Shown piece after piece: positions 42,541 through 56,176 of a stretch of DNA of 64,000 nucleotides. Each line of letters opens with the position of its first letter. Positions within the stretch are counted from its first letter, which is position 1. Position numbers and translations under genes: made by a program. The stretch is taken from NCBI GenBank assembly GCA_026214975.1, contig CM047809.1:24712241-24776240 (forward strand). Direction: 5' to 3'. The DNA comes from Gentiana macrophylla. Lineage: Eukaryota; Streptophyta; Magnoliopsida; Gentianales; Gentianaceae. The notes beneath the pieces are model-generated. The model did no database searches and had not been told where the DNA came from. It was given only the letters and a program-made list of their open reading frames with translations.

Positions 42541-42917
42541 ACTAGGATTATTATATTGAGGGTGCAGACTTGATAGACATAACATAATATGATGCCTTAT
42601 ATCTACCCCTAACATCGGATGTAAATAGGAATATTATATTGAGGGTGGGTGTGGACGGGAGAAATGGAGGGAATTTTTATTATATTGAGGCAGAGACAAA
42701 GATTCGACCTCTGATCTATACCAGGAAGTGGAATAACCCTATTTACAAGGCCAAGTTCAATCTAGAGAGAGGGACACAAACTTATGTATGCAACCGTCAT
42801 GTATTTTTTCTCAATGTGGTAATTGTTGTAATATTTAAACTACAACATATAATTTTTATTCGAATAGACTACACCATATATACGTTGACCTAAAAATAAT
42901 GTGAATAAAACTCTAAC

Positions 42918-43100
42918 CAGGATCCTGTAAAGTGAGAGGTTGAAATGAACTCTCAAGTGCAAGAGAAGTAATCACACACTCAGAATGTGAAGATGATCTA
43001 ACTATAAATATTTTTCAAAACTACATCGTTTCACTTATAATGTCTAGAAATACTTGAATTTGAGAGTTCAATTGAGATTCTCACTTGAGAAGATCCTTGC
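42918..43100. mobile_element. Small MITE with ~47 bp TIRs, copy II
   Basis: Homologue of 5525-5707, with CAGGATCCTGTAAAGTGAGA start and GAAGATCCTTGC end. Confidence 0.55.
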
Positions 43101-43903
43101 TCCGTCTAATATAACATTTGTACGTTTAAAACTTCCAATATTTTCATGTTTCAAAAGAGTTGAGGTAAAATTATTGAAGAATTGAAAATTGCCATATTTC
43201 TCCATCAATCACAAAATTTGAGAGGGGAAAATATAAAGTTTAGGGACATATATCGTACAAATAGGGTTCATCGTTGGGTATTGTTTTTCAGTGATCATGT
43301 AACACCAAATTATATTTGCTTCAGAATTATTTTAAAATTTACATTTGTCTTGCAATAATGAGAACAGCATTAGATTCTCACTAAAGCCTATTGGATTTAT
43401 CAAAAGTGTGTCGGGTCAGGATAGAGGGGCCTTTGGACGAAAGATAACGCATTTCCACCAAGGATTTATAAAAAATTGTCAAATTATTGGAATCTGTTTA
43501 TATATAGAATTATGGGTTTATGGTTAAAAAGGATAATTTGAACCTAACAATTTGAACCTAGAAATATGCAATAAGGACAGTATAATTTTTTCGGGTAAAA
43601 AGATACGCCCTTATTCCAATCATGATAGTAAACATTACATTTGAGGCCAATTCCACAGCAGAAACAGTGGATTTGGGGTTATGAACAGTGAATTTGTCAT
43701 TATCACCCATTTTATATTTTTACTGTCTTGATTTCTATTTTCTCCATTTTTTTTTTGTTCTTTTAAACCACTGCTCTTAGAATTATTTGGATTATGTTTT
43801 ATTTGTGATGTATTTTGCTCTAAATGTAGAGTGAATCGTATCAAATTTGTTTCCAAAAAAAAATTGTATCAAATTTCACAACAGGTAAAATAGGTGATAT
43901 ATC
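43101..43903. other. AT-rich spacer, copy II
   Basis: Matches 5708-6513; no gene seen. Confidence 0.45.
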
Positions 43904-44026
43904 GCCAACATGGCATCGGCCTAGTGGTAAATGATGTGGTGATTAACCTGGAGGTTCCGGGTTCGAGTCTCAGTGAGGACAAAAGTTTGTGTATGTGCGT
44001 ATCTTTCGTATCCGTAAAAAAAAAAT
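43904..44026 (+). mobile_element. tRNA-derived SINE, copy II
   Basis: Homologue of 6514-6635 with the same TSD TGATATATC (43895-43903, 44027-44035). B box GGTTCGAGTCTC is intact. Confidence 0.82.
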
Positions 44027-44391
44027 TGATATATCATGAGAAAAAAAAAACATATGTTATTTTATTCAATTAATATTTTATTTCAATTAGATTGAATGCA
44101 ATACAAGAAAAATGTTTTCCAAGCGTACCCTTGATTTTCTTTATCATATCATAAACATAATAATAAGAGGAACATAGTCGGAAAGTTGGATAGGCAACAA
44201 GAACAAGAAAAGCCCATTTATCACAATAAAATTTTGGGCCTAAAGAAAAAAGTTCTGCCAAACAAACAAGACCGAATGGTGTGTGTAAAAAAGAAAAGAA
44301 AAACCAAGACCGAATGGTACACACAAGAAAGTAATTTATCTAAGATAGACGGCTAACTACGTAGATATTTTATGTTATAATGGCTGTAAAG

Positions 44392-45306
44392 TAGGGCTGG
44401 CCAAAAATCCCTTAAAACCCAACCCTATCCGGTTCCCATCCCTCTCCCAACCCGATTTTTCTCGACCCATGTTTTTCTTGATCCGAATTTGTCGGGTTTT
44501 CTCCCTTCCCGAACGAGGACGAGATTATATCCGGGTATGATGTTTGAATCCCGACGGGTCCCTATCCCGACCCGACCAAATCAATTGTTTTTATATATTT
44601 ATTTATTATTTTTTCCTAAAAAATATTTATTCTTTAATTATGTATTGATACACATTTATTGCAAAATATAGAAATTTTGCTTGATTCTTGTCTTAATTTC
44701 TCCTTAATTTGTACGAGTGATTCAATTCCTTTCATCCGTAGGCGGTGGTTCTTCCTTGGTTGCCTCCGCAGTTATCTTTCGGATGGAGTTATATATGACT
44801 CTTTTCTCTCTCTCTATTTTTTTATAAGATGGAGTTAGCGCATTCATAATAAAAACGCTACTTTAATTTTAGTATTTTTCTTGAATTATGAATAATATAT
44901 TGGTATGGTGTGTCGATGACTATATGATAATAAAGTCTTGCGGTCACCATTGAAATGATTGTAACGTATTATGAACTTGTGTATTTATCTTTATGAAATT
45001 GTTTTTTTTGAGAGGTCTCTTTATGAAATTGTTAAACAATGGATATTTTTGTTTGATATTGATGATGAATTAGATCTTGAAAAACGAGAAATTACAATAA
45101 AAAAATGATGAAAAAGCAAAAGCTAATATTTTTCGGGGATATTTATTCCCTACCCGACCCGCCCCCGAATATCCGGGAGTCCCGATTGTCGGGTCCCGAC
45201 ACCTATTGGGTTTGCGAACGGGGAGCAAAATGGTTTCTCAAATCATATCGGGTTGGGAATTGGGTTGAAGGGTTATGAGATGGGACCCGACCCGATGCCA
45301 CCCCTA
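44392..45306. mobile_element. hAT-like non-autonomous transposon, copy II, uninterrupted
   Basis: 915 bp with the exact 8 bp TSD CTGTAAAG (44384-44391, 45307-45314). Ends TAGGGCTGGCC and (inverse) TAGGGGTGGCATCGGG. It contains the empty GGTTG target site (44758-44762) for the LTR element of copy I. CCCGAC-type repeats near both ends; no ORF. Confidence 0.85.
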
Positions 45307-45492
45307 CTGTAAAGTACCAAATGATATAAATAATGAACATTTTTAATTTTATTTCTTTGTTTACTATACACACACTTTTGTGTGAAGCAGAATAAATATG
45401 AAATAATATGATAAATGACATTTGATATAATATTTTTATGACGGTTCTATTATGACATTTGTCTTACCATTAGCATCACAGGTTAAAAAATA

Positions 45493-45787
45493 CTCCCTCC
45501 GTCCCGTATTATAAGTCCTTTAAGACTTTTCACACAAATTAAGAAAAATCATAAATACGTTACTTTTTAATATTTCAAGACAAAATATTGTATTGTTTTT
45601 TAGGAGTGACTTATAATATTGCATTGTTTAGTGTGAAAATGAAAACAATGCATTAATGTTGTATTGAAATGTGAGAATCAGCTGCTTTTTCCCCTCGTCA
45701 TGCTGATAGTCGATGAGGCTCTTGAAAAATTATATTTTAGGACACCAAAAAAAAGTTAAAATGACTTATATTGCGGGACGGATGTAG
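45493..45787. mobile_element. Stowaway-like MITE, copy II
   Basis: Homologue of 22518-22810 with the full CTCCCTCCGTCCCG end and flanking TA. Confidence 0.83.
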
Positions 45788-45839
45788 TAATTTATAACTC
45801 TTTGAACTTGGTTTTTTTTTTTTTTTTTTTTGAAAACAA

Positions 45840-48800
45840 ATTTAAATTTGAAATCAAGATCCGCTAAAATCGCAGAGGTTACAGATTGTGGGGGTCAGTG
45901 CCCAGATTACAATAGCCCGAAAGAAAATTAGGGATCGAAAAGCCCAAATTGGCAAGCCCATCGGGTGGGATATTACATTGTCGTTTCACATATTGAAAGC
46001 TACACTTCCTAAAGAACCTTTTCAATTTCCGGATTCTTAAAGCTAAAGCTCCCAACGCCGTTTGATCTTCATCTTCTTGCGATTTAATTTGATTTTGGCA
46101 ATACACGCAGTGAATCCGATTCAATCATCACCTCACCACCTCTCGGATCGTGCTACCTCCTTCATCCCATGTAGAATTGCTAGAAGTTCAAACCAAATTC
46201 TACCGAAGCAACTAAACCTAGATCCATGGAGATTGCAACTCATTACCAATCCATCCTGGTTCCTTGCTAAAATTCGGCGGTGCCATGATCACCTCGCACC
46301 CCTGCATCAACGTTTACCTTCAAAGTCCCCGCGATTTTGTTTTATCCATCGATTTGGAATAATCCCTTCACAAATTGAGGAAGATCGATGCTTCTTCGCT
46401 TTGTCGAATTCATCCAAGAAGATTGTCGCACCGAGAATTGAGCGGCATCGATCAAGACGATACGAAATGTACTCAATTGCGTCCAAGCCAAGTGAACCAA
46501 AGGGTCATAAAGAATAACTCTGCCTTTGGATATGAGTGCTTTGCCATCAAGTAGCAAAGATCTAGCAGATTATCCGGGTTTAAGTCTGCTATTCCCAGAA
46601 TATCTGAGTAATCAGACCAAATTCCATTAGTCCAGTTGCATTTGAAGAAACAGTGGGTCCAAGTCTCAATTTCCATATTGCAAATTCCGCACATGCCGTC
46701 CGCTATTCGTTTTCGAAGCAAGTTTGCTCCAATGGGTAAAGAAGTTTTGGCAATCCTCCATATTAAGGCCTTCACTTTTGGTGGAATTCGAAGTGACCAC
46801 AGGTAACTCCAAGATTTGGCATTTGCTTTTGATGTAGAGGCTTCACCGTTTGTCCGAGTTTGTGTCGATGATTTGTTGCGCTAGTTTGTAGCCAGATTTA
46901 ACAGTGTAGACTCAGATTTTCCATAATGCCAAATGAGTTTGTCAGAATTAGATTGGAGACTTACTGGGATAGATTTTATAGCATCAGCTTCATGAGGTAG
47001 AAAAATGTGAGATAGCAAAGTTAGGTCCCAACTCCCATTGCTTATTAGTTGGTCCACAGTTTGAAAATGACTATGCCTTCCATAAGTTGAAAGAGAGAAG
47101 TGAGGTTCCAAAGGCACCCAAGGTTGACTCCAAATGTTGACAGAGGTGCCACTCCCAATAGACCATCTAAGTCCTTTAGAGATTAAATCCTTCCCTGCAC
47201 TCAGACTTCTCCAGAGGAAAGAAGGCCTAGACCCAAGGTCACTTTCTAGGAAAGACTTCTTTTGTGATATTTGAACTTTAGAGTTTGGCTTACTAGGGAG
47301 TGAGGATTGCTTACAATTCTCCAACATTGTTTGGCCAGCAAAGCATGGTTGAACAGCTCCAAGTTCTTGAAACCTAACCCCCCCTGAATTTTAGGCTTAC
47401 ACAGATTGTCCCAAGAAATCCATGCCATATCATTCTTCCCCCACCAGAACCTTCTTATCATACCAAGGATCTCATTTAGTAGTTTCTTTGGGAGCAGAAA
47501 ACACTGCATCACATAAACTGGTATAGCCTGTAAGACTGCCTTGATAAGTATCTCCTTTCCTGCAGTAGTCAGAAAAAGTGCCTTCCAACCATTAAGTTTC
47601 TTCCAGATCTTGTCCTTTATGTGCTTGAAAACATCATACCTTGATCTCCCAATCATGAAGGGGAGTCCAAGGTACTTACCATTAGAATTACCAATAGGAA
47701 TCTCCAGTTTCTGAATAATAGGCAGCCTGACATTGTCTTCCAAAGCTTTATTAAAGTAGATGTTTGACTTAGCAAGATTAACCTTCTGTCCAGAGAGCCC
47801 TTCATAGGTAGTAAGGATATCTAAGATGGCAGCAACACTGTTCATATCAGCCTTAGCAAATAGAATACTATCATCTGCAAACAGGAGGTGAGAAAGGCAA
47901 GGACATTCCTTCCCAAATCTAAAAGGATTGTAGGAACCATGGAGCACTGAAGTTTTAATCAAAGCAGAGAAACCCTCAGAGCAGATAATAAAGAGAAAAG
48001 GGGATAAAGGATCCCCTTGCCTTATACCCCTTGTTGGCCAAAATCTGGTAGAAGGTTGGCCATTCACTAGCACTTGAAAGGAAGCAGAGGAAACACACTT
48101 CATGATAATTCTGATAAAAGCCCTAGGAAAATTCATATCCGAGTCGATCTGACTTCCAAGTAATCCCATTCCACTCTATCAAAAGCCTTCATCATATCCA
48201 GTTTAATTGCCATTTGATGCTTGTGCCAATTCCCAGTTCCACTTAAGGTGTGGAAGGCTTCAAAAGCTACAATAGCATTATCTGTTATTAGCCTTCCTCT
48301 TTGAAAAGCACTTTGAAATTTGGATCTATGATATTTTCCAAGGTTCTTTTGAGTCACATTGGCGAACTTTGGAAATAACCTTGTAGATGGTATTACTTAG
48401 ACTTATAGGTCTATAGTCTTTAAGAGTGGTAGCCTGTTGGACTTTAGGAATTAAGGCAATGAGCGTATCATTTATATCAGAGAAATCCATACCTTCATTA
48501 AGAACACTTAGGAAGAAAGGAAGTAGGTATGTCCGATAAAAATTCCAATGCTTATGCAAGAAAACAGCCTGCATGCCATCAGGTCCTGGACTTTTCCTAC
48601 CTGGTAGGTGCTTAAGAGCTTTAACAATCTCCTCCTCTGTGTAAGGTTCTGATAGATAGCCAATTTGCTCAACAGAGATCTTATTAAAGGGTAGTGTGTC
48701 CATAAGCTCCATCAAAGAAGTCCTATCTTGAGTACCTGCATTAGAAGCAAAGAGGTTTTCATAGTAGTGTTTGGCATAATCTGTAAGTTCCTCTTGATCC

Positions 48801-48912
48801 TCTATAACAGTTCCATCTTCAGAAATAAGGACATCAATTTTAATCTTGCTGTGCCTCTTGGAAGCCTTCTTGTGGAAGAAGGATGTATTTCTGTCCCCAG
48901 AGGCCAACCAAT
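45840..48912 (-). pseudogene. LINE ORF2 downstream part (RT, zf-RVT, RNase H), copy II
   Basis: Resumes at NWLASGDRNTSFFHKKA next to the Athila-like element. GRKSPGPDGMQ, LIALIPKV and YRPISLSNTIYKVISKV follow. A frame break lies at about 48350, then QSAFQRGRLITDNA, KLDMMKAFDRVEW, another break near 48140, and RGIRQGDPLSPFLFIICSEG (about 48030). The intact catalytic LLFADDSILFAK box (about 47890-47850) is preserved here though lost in copy I. YLGLPFMIGR and RRFWWGKNDMAWISWD follow, then the zf-RVT knuckle MCGICNMEIETWTHCFFKC (46700-46640). RNase H (46400-45880) is badly scrambled compared with copy I. Confidence 0.9.
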
Positions 48913-48917
48913 TACAT

Positions 48918-50699
48918 TGTTGGGGAGATTTTGCATCATTAAAACAAAAGAAAATTTATAAACCTATACTACCATGCAAAACTACCTCCTAACCGGCCGA
49001 ATACCGGGTAGTTGCTAGTAAAGTTGGATAAGTACGGGTATCGATCCTCAGGGAAAAGGGATATTGAATCTAATCTAATTAATCCTTCTTTATTAACCTA
49101 AACCTAAACTAAAACGGAAAATAAACTGGACAGAGGATTGTTAATCCAAAGCCAGGAAGGATAAAAGCGATAAAAACATAAATAAAACTACATCTACGAA
49201 AGCGGTAAATCTATCTACTGAACAACCATGAACAAACCATGATCAACCTCTTCCCAACACCCATCATCTCACCGAAAGAAATAAGATCAACACATATTCA
49301 TTCACAAGTTATCTTGGATTATTATCTTATCTAAAGAAGCGTTTCCTCTTCCGATTTATCACGCCATTCATTAGTTTACCTTCCGGTCTTAACTAATATC
49401 GATACGAATCAAAGATACGGATTAAATCCTAATCTAACAACCTTATCCCTCAACTTCCGTTTGTTGGAATAATAATTGTTAATCTCTATCATGGCAATCT
49501 AACGAATTTATTAACTTCCGTTATCTAAATTCGATTAACATATAGCATCTCGAAACATGAAAGAGAACAAGAATAACGTAATGAAACAAATACATGAAAA
49601 ATCTCATCTTTCCGGTAACGGTGATATCCCTCAATTCAAATCTAGAAAAATCTTGCAACGAATTAATCAAATTGTGGTTCTCACGTAAACCTAGAAATTT
49701 AACCTACGAACTTCCGTTATGTATAGATTAAAGATCCAATCTTTCCTGCGGTGATCTAAACTACACCGACTTCCGTCATACGGTAGCATCAACAAGCAAT
49801 AATCTTCCGATATAAATTGCACGATACAAATAATCATAGGAAAAGAACAATTGAACTAAAACTTACAAAATCATCCATGAAAAGAAATAAAAGTGCTGCT
49901 GAAAAGAAGCTTCACAGAAGCTGTCCATGGCTGCCTTTCATCATGCTCGAACAAGAAAAGAAAAGCGAGCGAAATAAAACCTAATCTAACACACCCCACC
50001 TCCCAAAAGGGTGGGGCGACTAAGGTTGCTCTCTTATGATTGGGGATCAATAGGAGTCGAAAATATATGTTTTAGGGTTGAAAACGCGCTGCTATTTATA
50101 GAAAATCCGAGGCGGTTGCTCTGATAGCGGTGCGGACGCCCGTTCACAAGGTCGGACGCCCGTTCACTATTTTCAGCAACAGCATCCAAACTTGTAACGC
50201 TCATATCTCGGGCCTCGTAAGTCAGAATGGAGTGATTCAAAATCCTGTAGAATCCTCTCTTCAATCCCTACAACTCTTATCTTGAGGTCGAGAGTCAAAT
50301 CAGTTTATATCATATCAAGAACTGCGTTGCAAGGTCGTCACTACTCGGAATCCTGATTTTCCGACATTTATCTTGCTTGATTTCTTTCCTTATATCTTTC
50401 AATCTTCCATAACTTTGATTGATCCTTTCCAAGCACGAATTTGGATCTCTAAAATCATCTCTTACATCATCAATGAGTATCTACAACAATAGGAAAACAT
50501 ACCAAAGCGTAACGTATTTCCAAAATAACACAAAATCATCATTTAAGCACATAATTCGACACGTTTTCATATTTAACCATTAAAAATCTCATTTACTCAA
50601 TATTTACATATATAGCTCGAAATCTCTTAAAATCATACGCATGTAGGGAAATTGACATAGAAAATATATATAAAAATCACTATAAATTAGCCCTTAACA
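48918..50699 (-). repeat. 3' LTR of Athila-like element
   Basis: 1782 bp. Contains a series of hairpins with CTTCCG in the loop: GCGT/ACGC (49339/49361), ATTAGTT/AACTAAT (49370/49391), CGAATTTA/TAAATTCG (49503/49526), GCAAT/ATTGC (49796/49816). Two GGACGCCCGTTCAC motifs at about 50133-50170. The open stretch at 50034-50264 has no recognised domain. Confidence 0.9.
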
Positions 50700-50732
50700 A
50701 CACCCCCACACTTATCTTTTGCTCGTCCCCGA
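50700..50732 (-). promoter_or_regulatory. Polypurine tract and hairpin remnant
   Basis: On the minus strand AAGTGTGGGGGTGT abuts the LTR. Upstream, TCGGGGACGA (50723-50732) keeps only the top of the stem seen at 14891-14907. Confidence 0.72.
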
Positions 50733-53327
50733 AAGAGAACAAAACAAGAACATACTATCAAGAATCCACATAACCCGACGACGAGATATAGTCATGCTCA
50801 CGACAAGCTAGTATTCAAAGCAAATCGAACTCACTCGGTGATGTGTGTGCGCAGAACCTACTAAACTTCCACCGATCCTCTCTCGATATATTACATCAAG
50901 CAACTAATGATTTATCCGGTTAACTAAACGAAAACTTCATTCTATCTACAACACTTACCTCACAAAAACTAATTACCAAGAACATAGTAACTAACTCACA
51001 ATTAAATTCCTTTGCTTAGTACCAAGAAAATACCTTTCGGGTCTCTACTGGGTTTAGATCAACTTGACTTAGAATTCCAAAAAAAAAAAAAAAAAAACCG
51101 TATATTTTATATTTTATATTTCCTATCGTCGCGTCTCAAAAGTATAACACACTCCCCTACATTAGAAGCGATCACCACCCCGAGATCACTCGAACCCATC
51201 TTGTCAAGGTAAACCACACTCCCCATTTGGGGCGAGTATCCAAATGGACTCGAGGTGATAGTTACAAACAAAATTCCATAAAGAAATTCTATTCATTTAT
51301 TTCTATTTATAGATATATATATTTTTATATTTTTCAAACTCTTTGGAAACTCTCGGTCAAATATATTTCTAACACATTCAAGACTCTTAAAGTTTTCAAA
51401 ACACTAAAGTCATTGAGATTCTAAGCTGTGAGTATAGCACAAGTTCTTAACTTTCATTAATGCTAAATAAGTGTTATCTCAGATCAAGAATTGACTTTCC
51501 TTTAACTAACCGAAACTATTCTATATTTGGCTCTTCATCTAATAGGTTCGTGAAATGAAGTTCAAGTGAGTATCGACTTACTAAACCTATTCTCAGAACA
51601 TGATATGACTACTGATAACAACTAAAGGGTGCCAGATTATAAAACTAGCATGCAATTGAAATGTTACTCAGGACTAAACAAAAATTGAAAATTTGACTCA
51701 TTTAGCTTAGCATAGAAATAATATCATGTAAGCAAATGTGTAGATACATATAGCTTATCCCCTCCCCCACACTTAAATGACAACATGTCCTCATGGTGCG
51801 CAGAATTAAAAAAAAAAAAGAAAGTACTTAGCTGATTGTAGTTCGAAAGTGGCAAGTCTGGAAGTGGCCATGGTCCAGATCGAGAAATGCTTGAGGAAAT
51901 CGATGAGGCGTGGACCATCCACCGGAAAAGCGATATCATCCCGAAAACTCACAATAGCTAATGCAAATACCCTGCACACTTGACAAACATGAAATACCTC
52001 GGGGATAGGGGGAAGATAACATATAAAACACAGGAAAGGAAGTCTAGAGAATTTTTAGATTAAGCTCATATAAAGATGGACATATACATGGAATATTACA
52101 AAATAGTAGGGCTAGGTGCAACTATATGAAAATGCATTACAATGCAAACTACATGAAAAATCCTAAAAATAAAAACGATGTAGTATTACGGAAACCGACA
52201 GTTAACTACGCTCAAGAAAATAAAAGAAAAATAGAAAAACAATGCAACTAGATGAAATGCAACTAAATGATATGCATCTATATGATATGCAAACATAAAA
52301 GAAAATAAAAGAAAGAAAACTAGCCCACTAATTAGCAACATGACGTATATAAAATAAACGTCTACCAAATAATGACAGGTTACGATAAACGACAGTGCTG
52401 TTCATTACATGCAATGTAGACGCGCTTTAAGACTCGTAAAAAGTGATAGCATTATGGAAAACCAATAGTTAGCTATTCTAAACAGATATAACTCATAAGA
52501 TGCAATGGTAGCATTACGAAAACCGACAGTTACTACCCATATGAGTTATAAAAACAAAGGAAGCGCGTAAGTCTTAAAAGCTAACAAGATTCATCATAAC
52601 GATATGTAGCATACGGAAACCGACATTAGCTACTAATTAACAATCAGACCAGTTATAGCATACGAGAACCGACAGTAACTATAACTTGCATAGATGAATC
52701 ATGAATATAAAAATTAATCAGTTATTTAACATGGATTCGTAGATGGAAAGGTAAAAACATATAAGTTCAGGACATCTACGTAAAAAGAGATAGCCACAGA
52801 AGCTCGTATGAAAAATCCACATCAAACATTAAAAATAAAATCAAGAAAAACAGAACCTGGACTGCATTCCTTCAGACCAGACGGGCGTTCATCCAGTCAA
52901 ACGGGCTTTCACTGGGAATTTCAGCCCTGGACGGGCGTTCAGTAAACCAAGCGCTCGTCCCCTGCAGTTATGAAGCCCGGACGGGCGTCCAACAAGCGAC
53001 GCTCGTCCAACAAATACGCATGTAAAACGCGGGAAAATAAACACAAAGCAAACCCTAGAAACTCATAATTCAAAACATCACAAGCCAGCCTGAGACACGC
53101 GACCTACAGACAAATTTCAGCACAGGGGTTAGATTAGATAACACATAAACACATGATTCACGTAAAACAAATTGAGTAAAAAAACTTTTGCACATTCTTA
53201 ACCCAATGGTTATCGAAACACGGCAAAATAAAAACTCTCAACTTGGTATACGCTACTTTTATTAAAAACAAAAATAAAACGTAACAAAATCGAGAACTAA
53301 CAAAACTAGATTCAACATGACACCTAT
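50733..53327 (-). other. Non-coding internal region of Athila-like element
   Basis: No retroelement ORF on either strand. Holds a second purine-tract block (51760-51776), the hairpin array (52180-52780) and GGACGGGCGT motifs at 52880-53010. Confidence 0.78.
52180..52780 (-). other. Hairpin array with shared core, second element
   Basis: Stems read on the plus strand: GTAGT/ACTAC (52180/52205), TAATGACAG/CTGTTCATTA (52370/52398), ATAGC/GCTAT (52446/52472), GGTAG/CTACC (52507/52533), GTAGC/GCTAC (52606/52629) and AGTTATAG/CTATAACT (52651/52679). Each loop holds a version of ATTACGGAAACCGACAGT. Enclosing helices: TTTAAGACT/AGTCTTAAA (52426/52570), TATAACTCAT/ATGAGTTATA (52488/52541), GATTCATC/GATGAATC (52588/52693). 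A terminal hairpin is CGTAGATG/CATCTACG (52738/52773). Confidence 0.72.
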
Positions 53328-53345
53328 TCCCCGGCAACGGCGCCA
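53328..53345 (-). promoter_or_regulatory. Primer-binding site, tRNA-Asp
   Basis: The minus strand reads TGGCGCCGTTGCCGGGGA, 18 bases complementary to the 3' end of plant tRNA-Asp(GTC), four bases after the LTR end. Confidence 0.9.
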
Positions 53346-53349
53346 CTTT

Positions 53350-55142
53350 TGTTGGGGAGATTTTGCATCATTAAAACAAAAGAAAATTTATAAACCTATA
53401 CTACCATGCAAAACTACCTCCTAACCGGCCGAATACCGGGTAGTTGCTAGTAAAGTTGGATAAGTACGGGTATCGATCCTCAGGGAAAAGGGATATTGAA
53501 TCTAATCTAATTAATCCTTCTTTATTAACCTAAACCTAAACTAAAACGGAAAATAAACTGGACAGAGGATTGTTAATCCAAAGCCATGAAGGATAAAAGC
53601 GATAAAAACATAAATAAAACTACATCTACGAAAGCGGTAAATCTATCTACTGAACAACCATGAACAAACCATGATCAACCTCTTCCCAACACCCATCATC
53701 TCACCGAAAGAAATAAGATCAACACATATTCATTCACAAGTTATCTTGGATTATTATCTTATCTAAAGAAGCGTTTCCTCTTCCGATTTATCACGCCATT
53801 CATTAGTTTACCTTCCGGTCTTAACTAATATCGATACGAATCAAAGATACGGATTAAATCCTAATCTAACAACCTTATCCCTCAACTTCCGTTTGTTGGA
53901 ATAATAATTGTTAATCTCTATCATGGCAATCTAACGAATTTATTAACTTCCGTTATCTAAATTCGATTAACATATAGCATCTCGAAACATGAAAGAGAAC
54001 AAGAATAACGTAATGAAACAAATACATGAAAAATCTCATCTTTCCGGTAACGGTGATATCCCTCAATTCAAATCTAGAAAAATCTTGCAACGAATTAATC
54101 AAATTGTGGTTCTCTCGTAAACCTAGAAATTTAACCTCTACGAACTTCCGTTATGTATAGATTAAAGATCCAATCTTTCTGCGGTGATCTAAACTACACC
54201 GACTTCCGCCATACGGTAGCATCAACAAGCAATAATCTTCCGATATAAATTGCACGATACAAATAATCATAGGAAAAGAACAATTGAACTAAAACTTACA
54301 AAATCATCCATGAAAAGAAATAAAAGTGCTGCTGAAAAGAAGCTTCACAGAGCTGTCCATGGCTGCCTTTCATCATGCTCGAACAAGAAAAGAAAAGCGA
54401 ACGAAATAAAACCTAATCTAACTTGCCACCCCAAGCCCTCCCAAAAAGGGTTTGGGGCGACCTAAGGTTGCTCTCTTATGATTGGGGATCAATAGGAGTC
54501 GAAAATATATGTTTTAGGGTTGAAAACGCGCTGCTATTTATAGAAAATCCGAGGCGGTTGCTCTGAGAACGGTGCGGACGCCCGTTCACAAGGTCGGACG
54601 CCCGTTCACTATTTTCAGCAACAGCATCCAAACTTGTAACGCTCATATCTCGGGCCTCGTAAGTCAGAATGGAGTGATTCAAAATCCTGTAGAATCCTCT
54701 CTTCAATCCCTACAACTCTTATCTTGAGGTCGAGAGTCAAATCAGTTTATATCATATCAAGAACTGCGTTGCAAGGTCGTCACTACTCGGAATCCTGATT
54801 TTCCGACATTTATCTTGCTTGATTTCTTTCCTTATATCTTTCAATCTTCCATAACTTTGATTGATCCTTTCCAAGCACGAATTTGGATCTCTAAAATCAT
54901 CTCTTCCATCATCAATGAGTATCTACAACAATAGGAAAACATACCAAAGCGTAACGTATTTCCAAAATAACACAAAATCATCATTTAAGCACATAATTCG
55001 ATACGTTTTCATATTTAACCATTAAAAATCTCATTTACTCAATATTTACATATATAGCTCGAAATCTACGAAAATCATACGCATGTAGGGGAAATTGACA
55101 TAGAAAATATATATAAAAATCACTATAAATTAGCCCTTAACA
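53350..55142 (-). repeat. 5' LTR of Athila-like element
   Basis: 1793 bp, nearly identical to 48918-50699 apart from scattered indels and one rearranged 30-40 bp patch at about 54423-54462 compared with 49991-50020. Confidence 0.9.
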
Positions 55143-56176
55143 TACATCTTCCTCTTTGCTTCCAAAAGTCCTCATCCATGTTAAGTAAAAGGTTAAGTTC
55201 TCTCATTATACTCTTTTCCTTGTCTACATCCCAATTTTCTGCTTGCTGCATGTCATGGAGAGTGTCCTGAAGCTTACCAATCTTCTCAGTAATATTCCCA
55301 TATTTGAAAGAGGTCCAAGATTGGAGGGAGTCCTTCACATCCTTTATTCCATTAGAAACATCAACAGCATGCACATGATGCATTTTATTCCAAGCGCTTT
55401 TTGACACATCAAAGCATTCTCGCATCTTGCGGCAAGATGGGTCAAACCTTCTAATGACTTGCCTGACTTTTCTCATCTTTAGCACAAAAGGGACCATCCG
55501 AAATAAGGATAGGAATGTGATCACTTCTAGCTCTTTGAGAGGTGAGTAATCGTGAATTTAGGAACATTTGTATCCAAGAACTATTGGCACACAACACAAG
55601 TCTTTCTCTAACATTTCCATTTGACCTCCATTGTGTCCAGTGTACTCGGCACCAGTGAGTATCCAGTCTTGAAGATCACGGCTATTAAGAGCATTTCTAA
55701 AGTTTTCCATTAGATATCTTGGTCTTGGGGCAGCTCAGGTCTTCTCACGAGGTGGAGAATCTCATTGAAATCACTTGCACAAATCCAAGGAAGAGTAAAG
55801 CGTATGCGATCTTTGAATAAGATCCAGGATAAATGCCTTAGGGTATATGGTCTGGATTCCCATAGAATCCAGTAAAACGAAAGAGTTTGTTGTTGTAAGT
55901 GACCTCTGTATCAATGTGACCACTAGAACTGGTCTTAATTTGGACTGATGTGGAATCATTCCAGAGCAGAGAGAGTCCTCCCCTGGTTCCAACACTTGGT
56001 ACATGGTAACCGGAGGCAAACCCTAATTTTAATCTAACTGAATTCATAGCAGCATAGGATAACTTTGTTTCAGAGAGGAAGAGAAGGAAGGGAGAAGAGT
56101 TTTTGACCAGGCATTTAAGGCTAGGAACTGCGTTGGGGTTGCCTAGGCCCCTACAGTTCCAACATAGTATTTTCAT
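55143..56176 (-). pseudogene. LINE ORF2 endonuclease part, copy II
   Basis: ATG at 56176, MKILCWNCRGLGNPNAVPSL, then FLSETKLSYAAMNSVRLKLG with the catalytic Glu of APE-type endonucleases, GTRGGLSLLWNDS and FRFTGFYGNP. Downstream frames are disturbed between 55840 and 55500. The linker KYGNITEKIGKLQDTLHDMQ and DFWKQRGRC end at the Athila-like element. Together with 45840-48912 this makes one ORF2. Confidence 0.88.

Larger units (their letters stand above)
48918..55142 (-). mobile_element. Athila-like non-autonomous LTR element, complete and young
   Basis: 6225 bp with exact TSD TACAT (48913-48917, 55143-55147); the empty site is at 25914-25918 in copy I. LTRs (48918-50699 and 53350-55142) are almost identical, which suggests recent insertion. 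On the minus strand: 5' LTR, tRNA-Asp primer site, 2.65 kb internal region without any retroelement ORF, purine tract, 3' LTR. It belongs to the same wider family as the nest at 13302. It must depend on proteins from another element. Confidence 0.92.
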
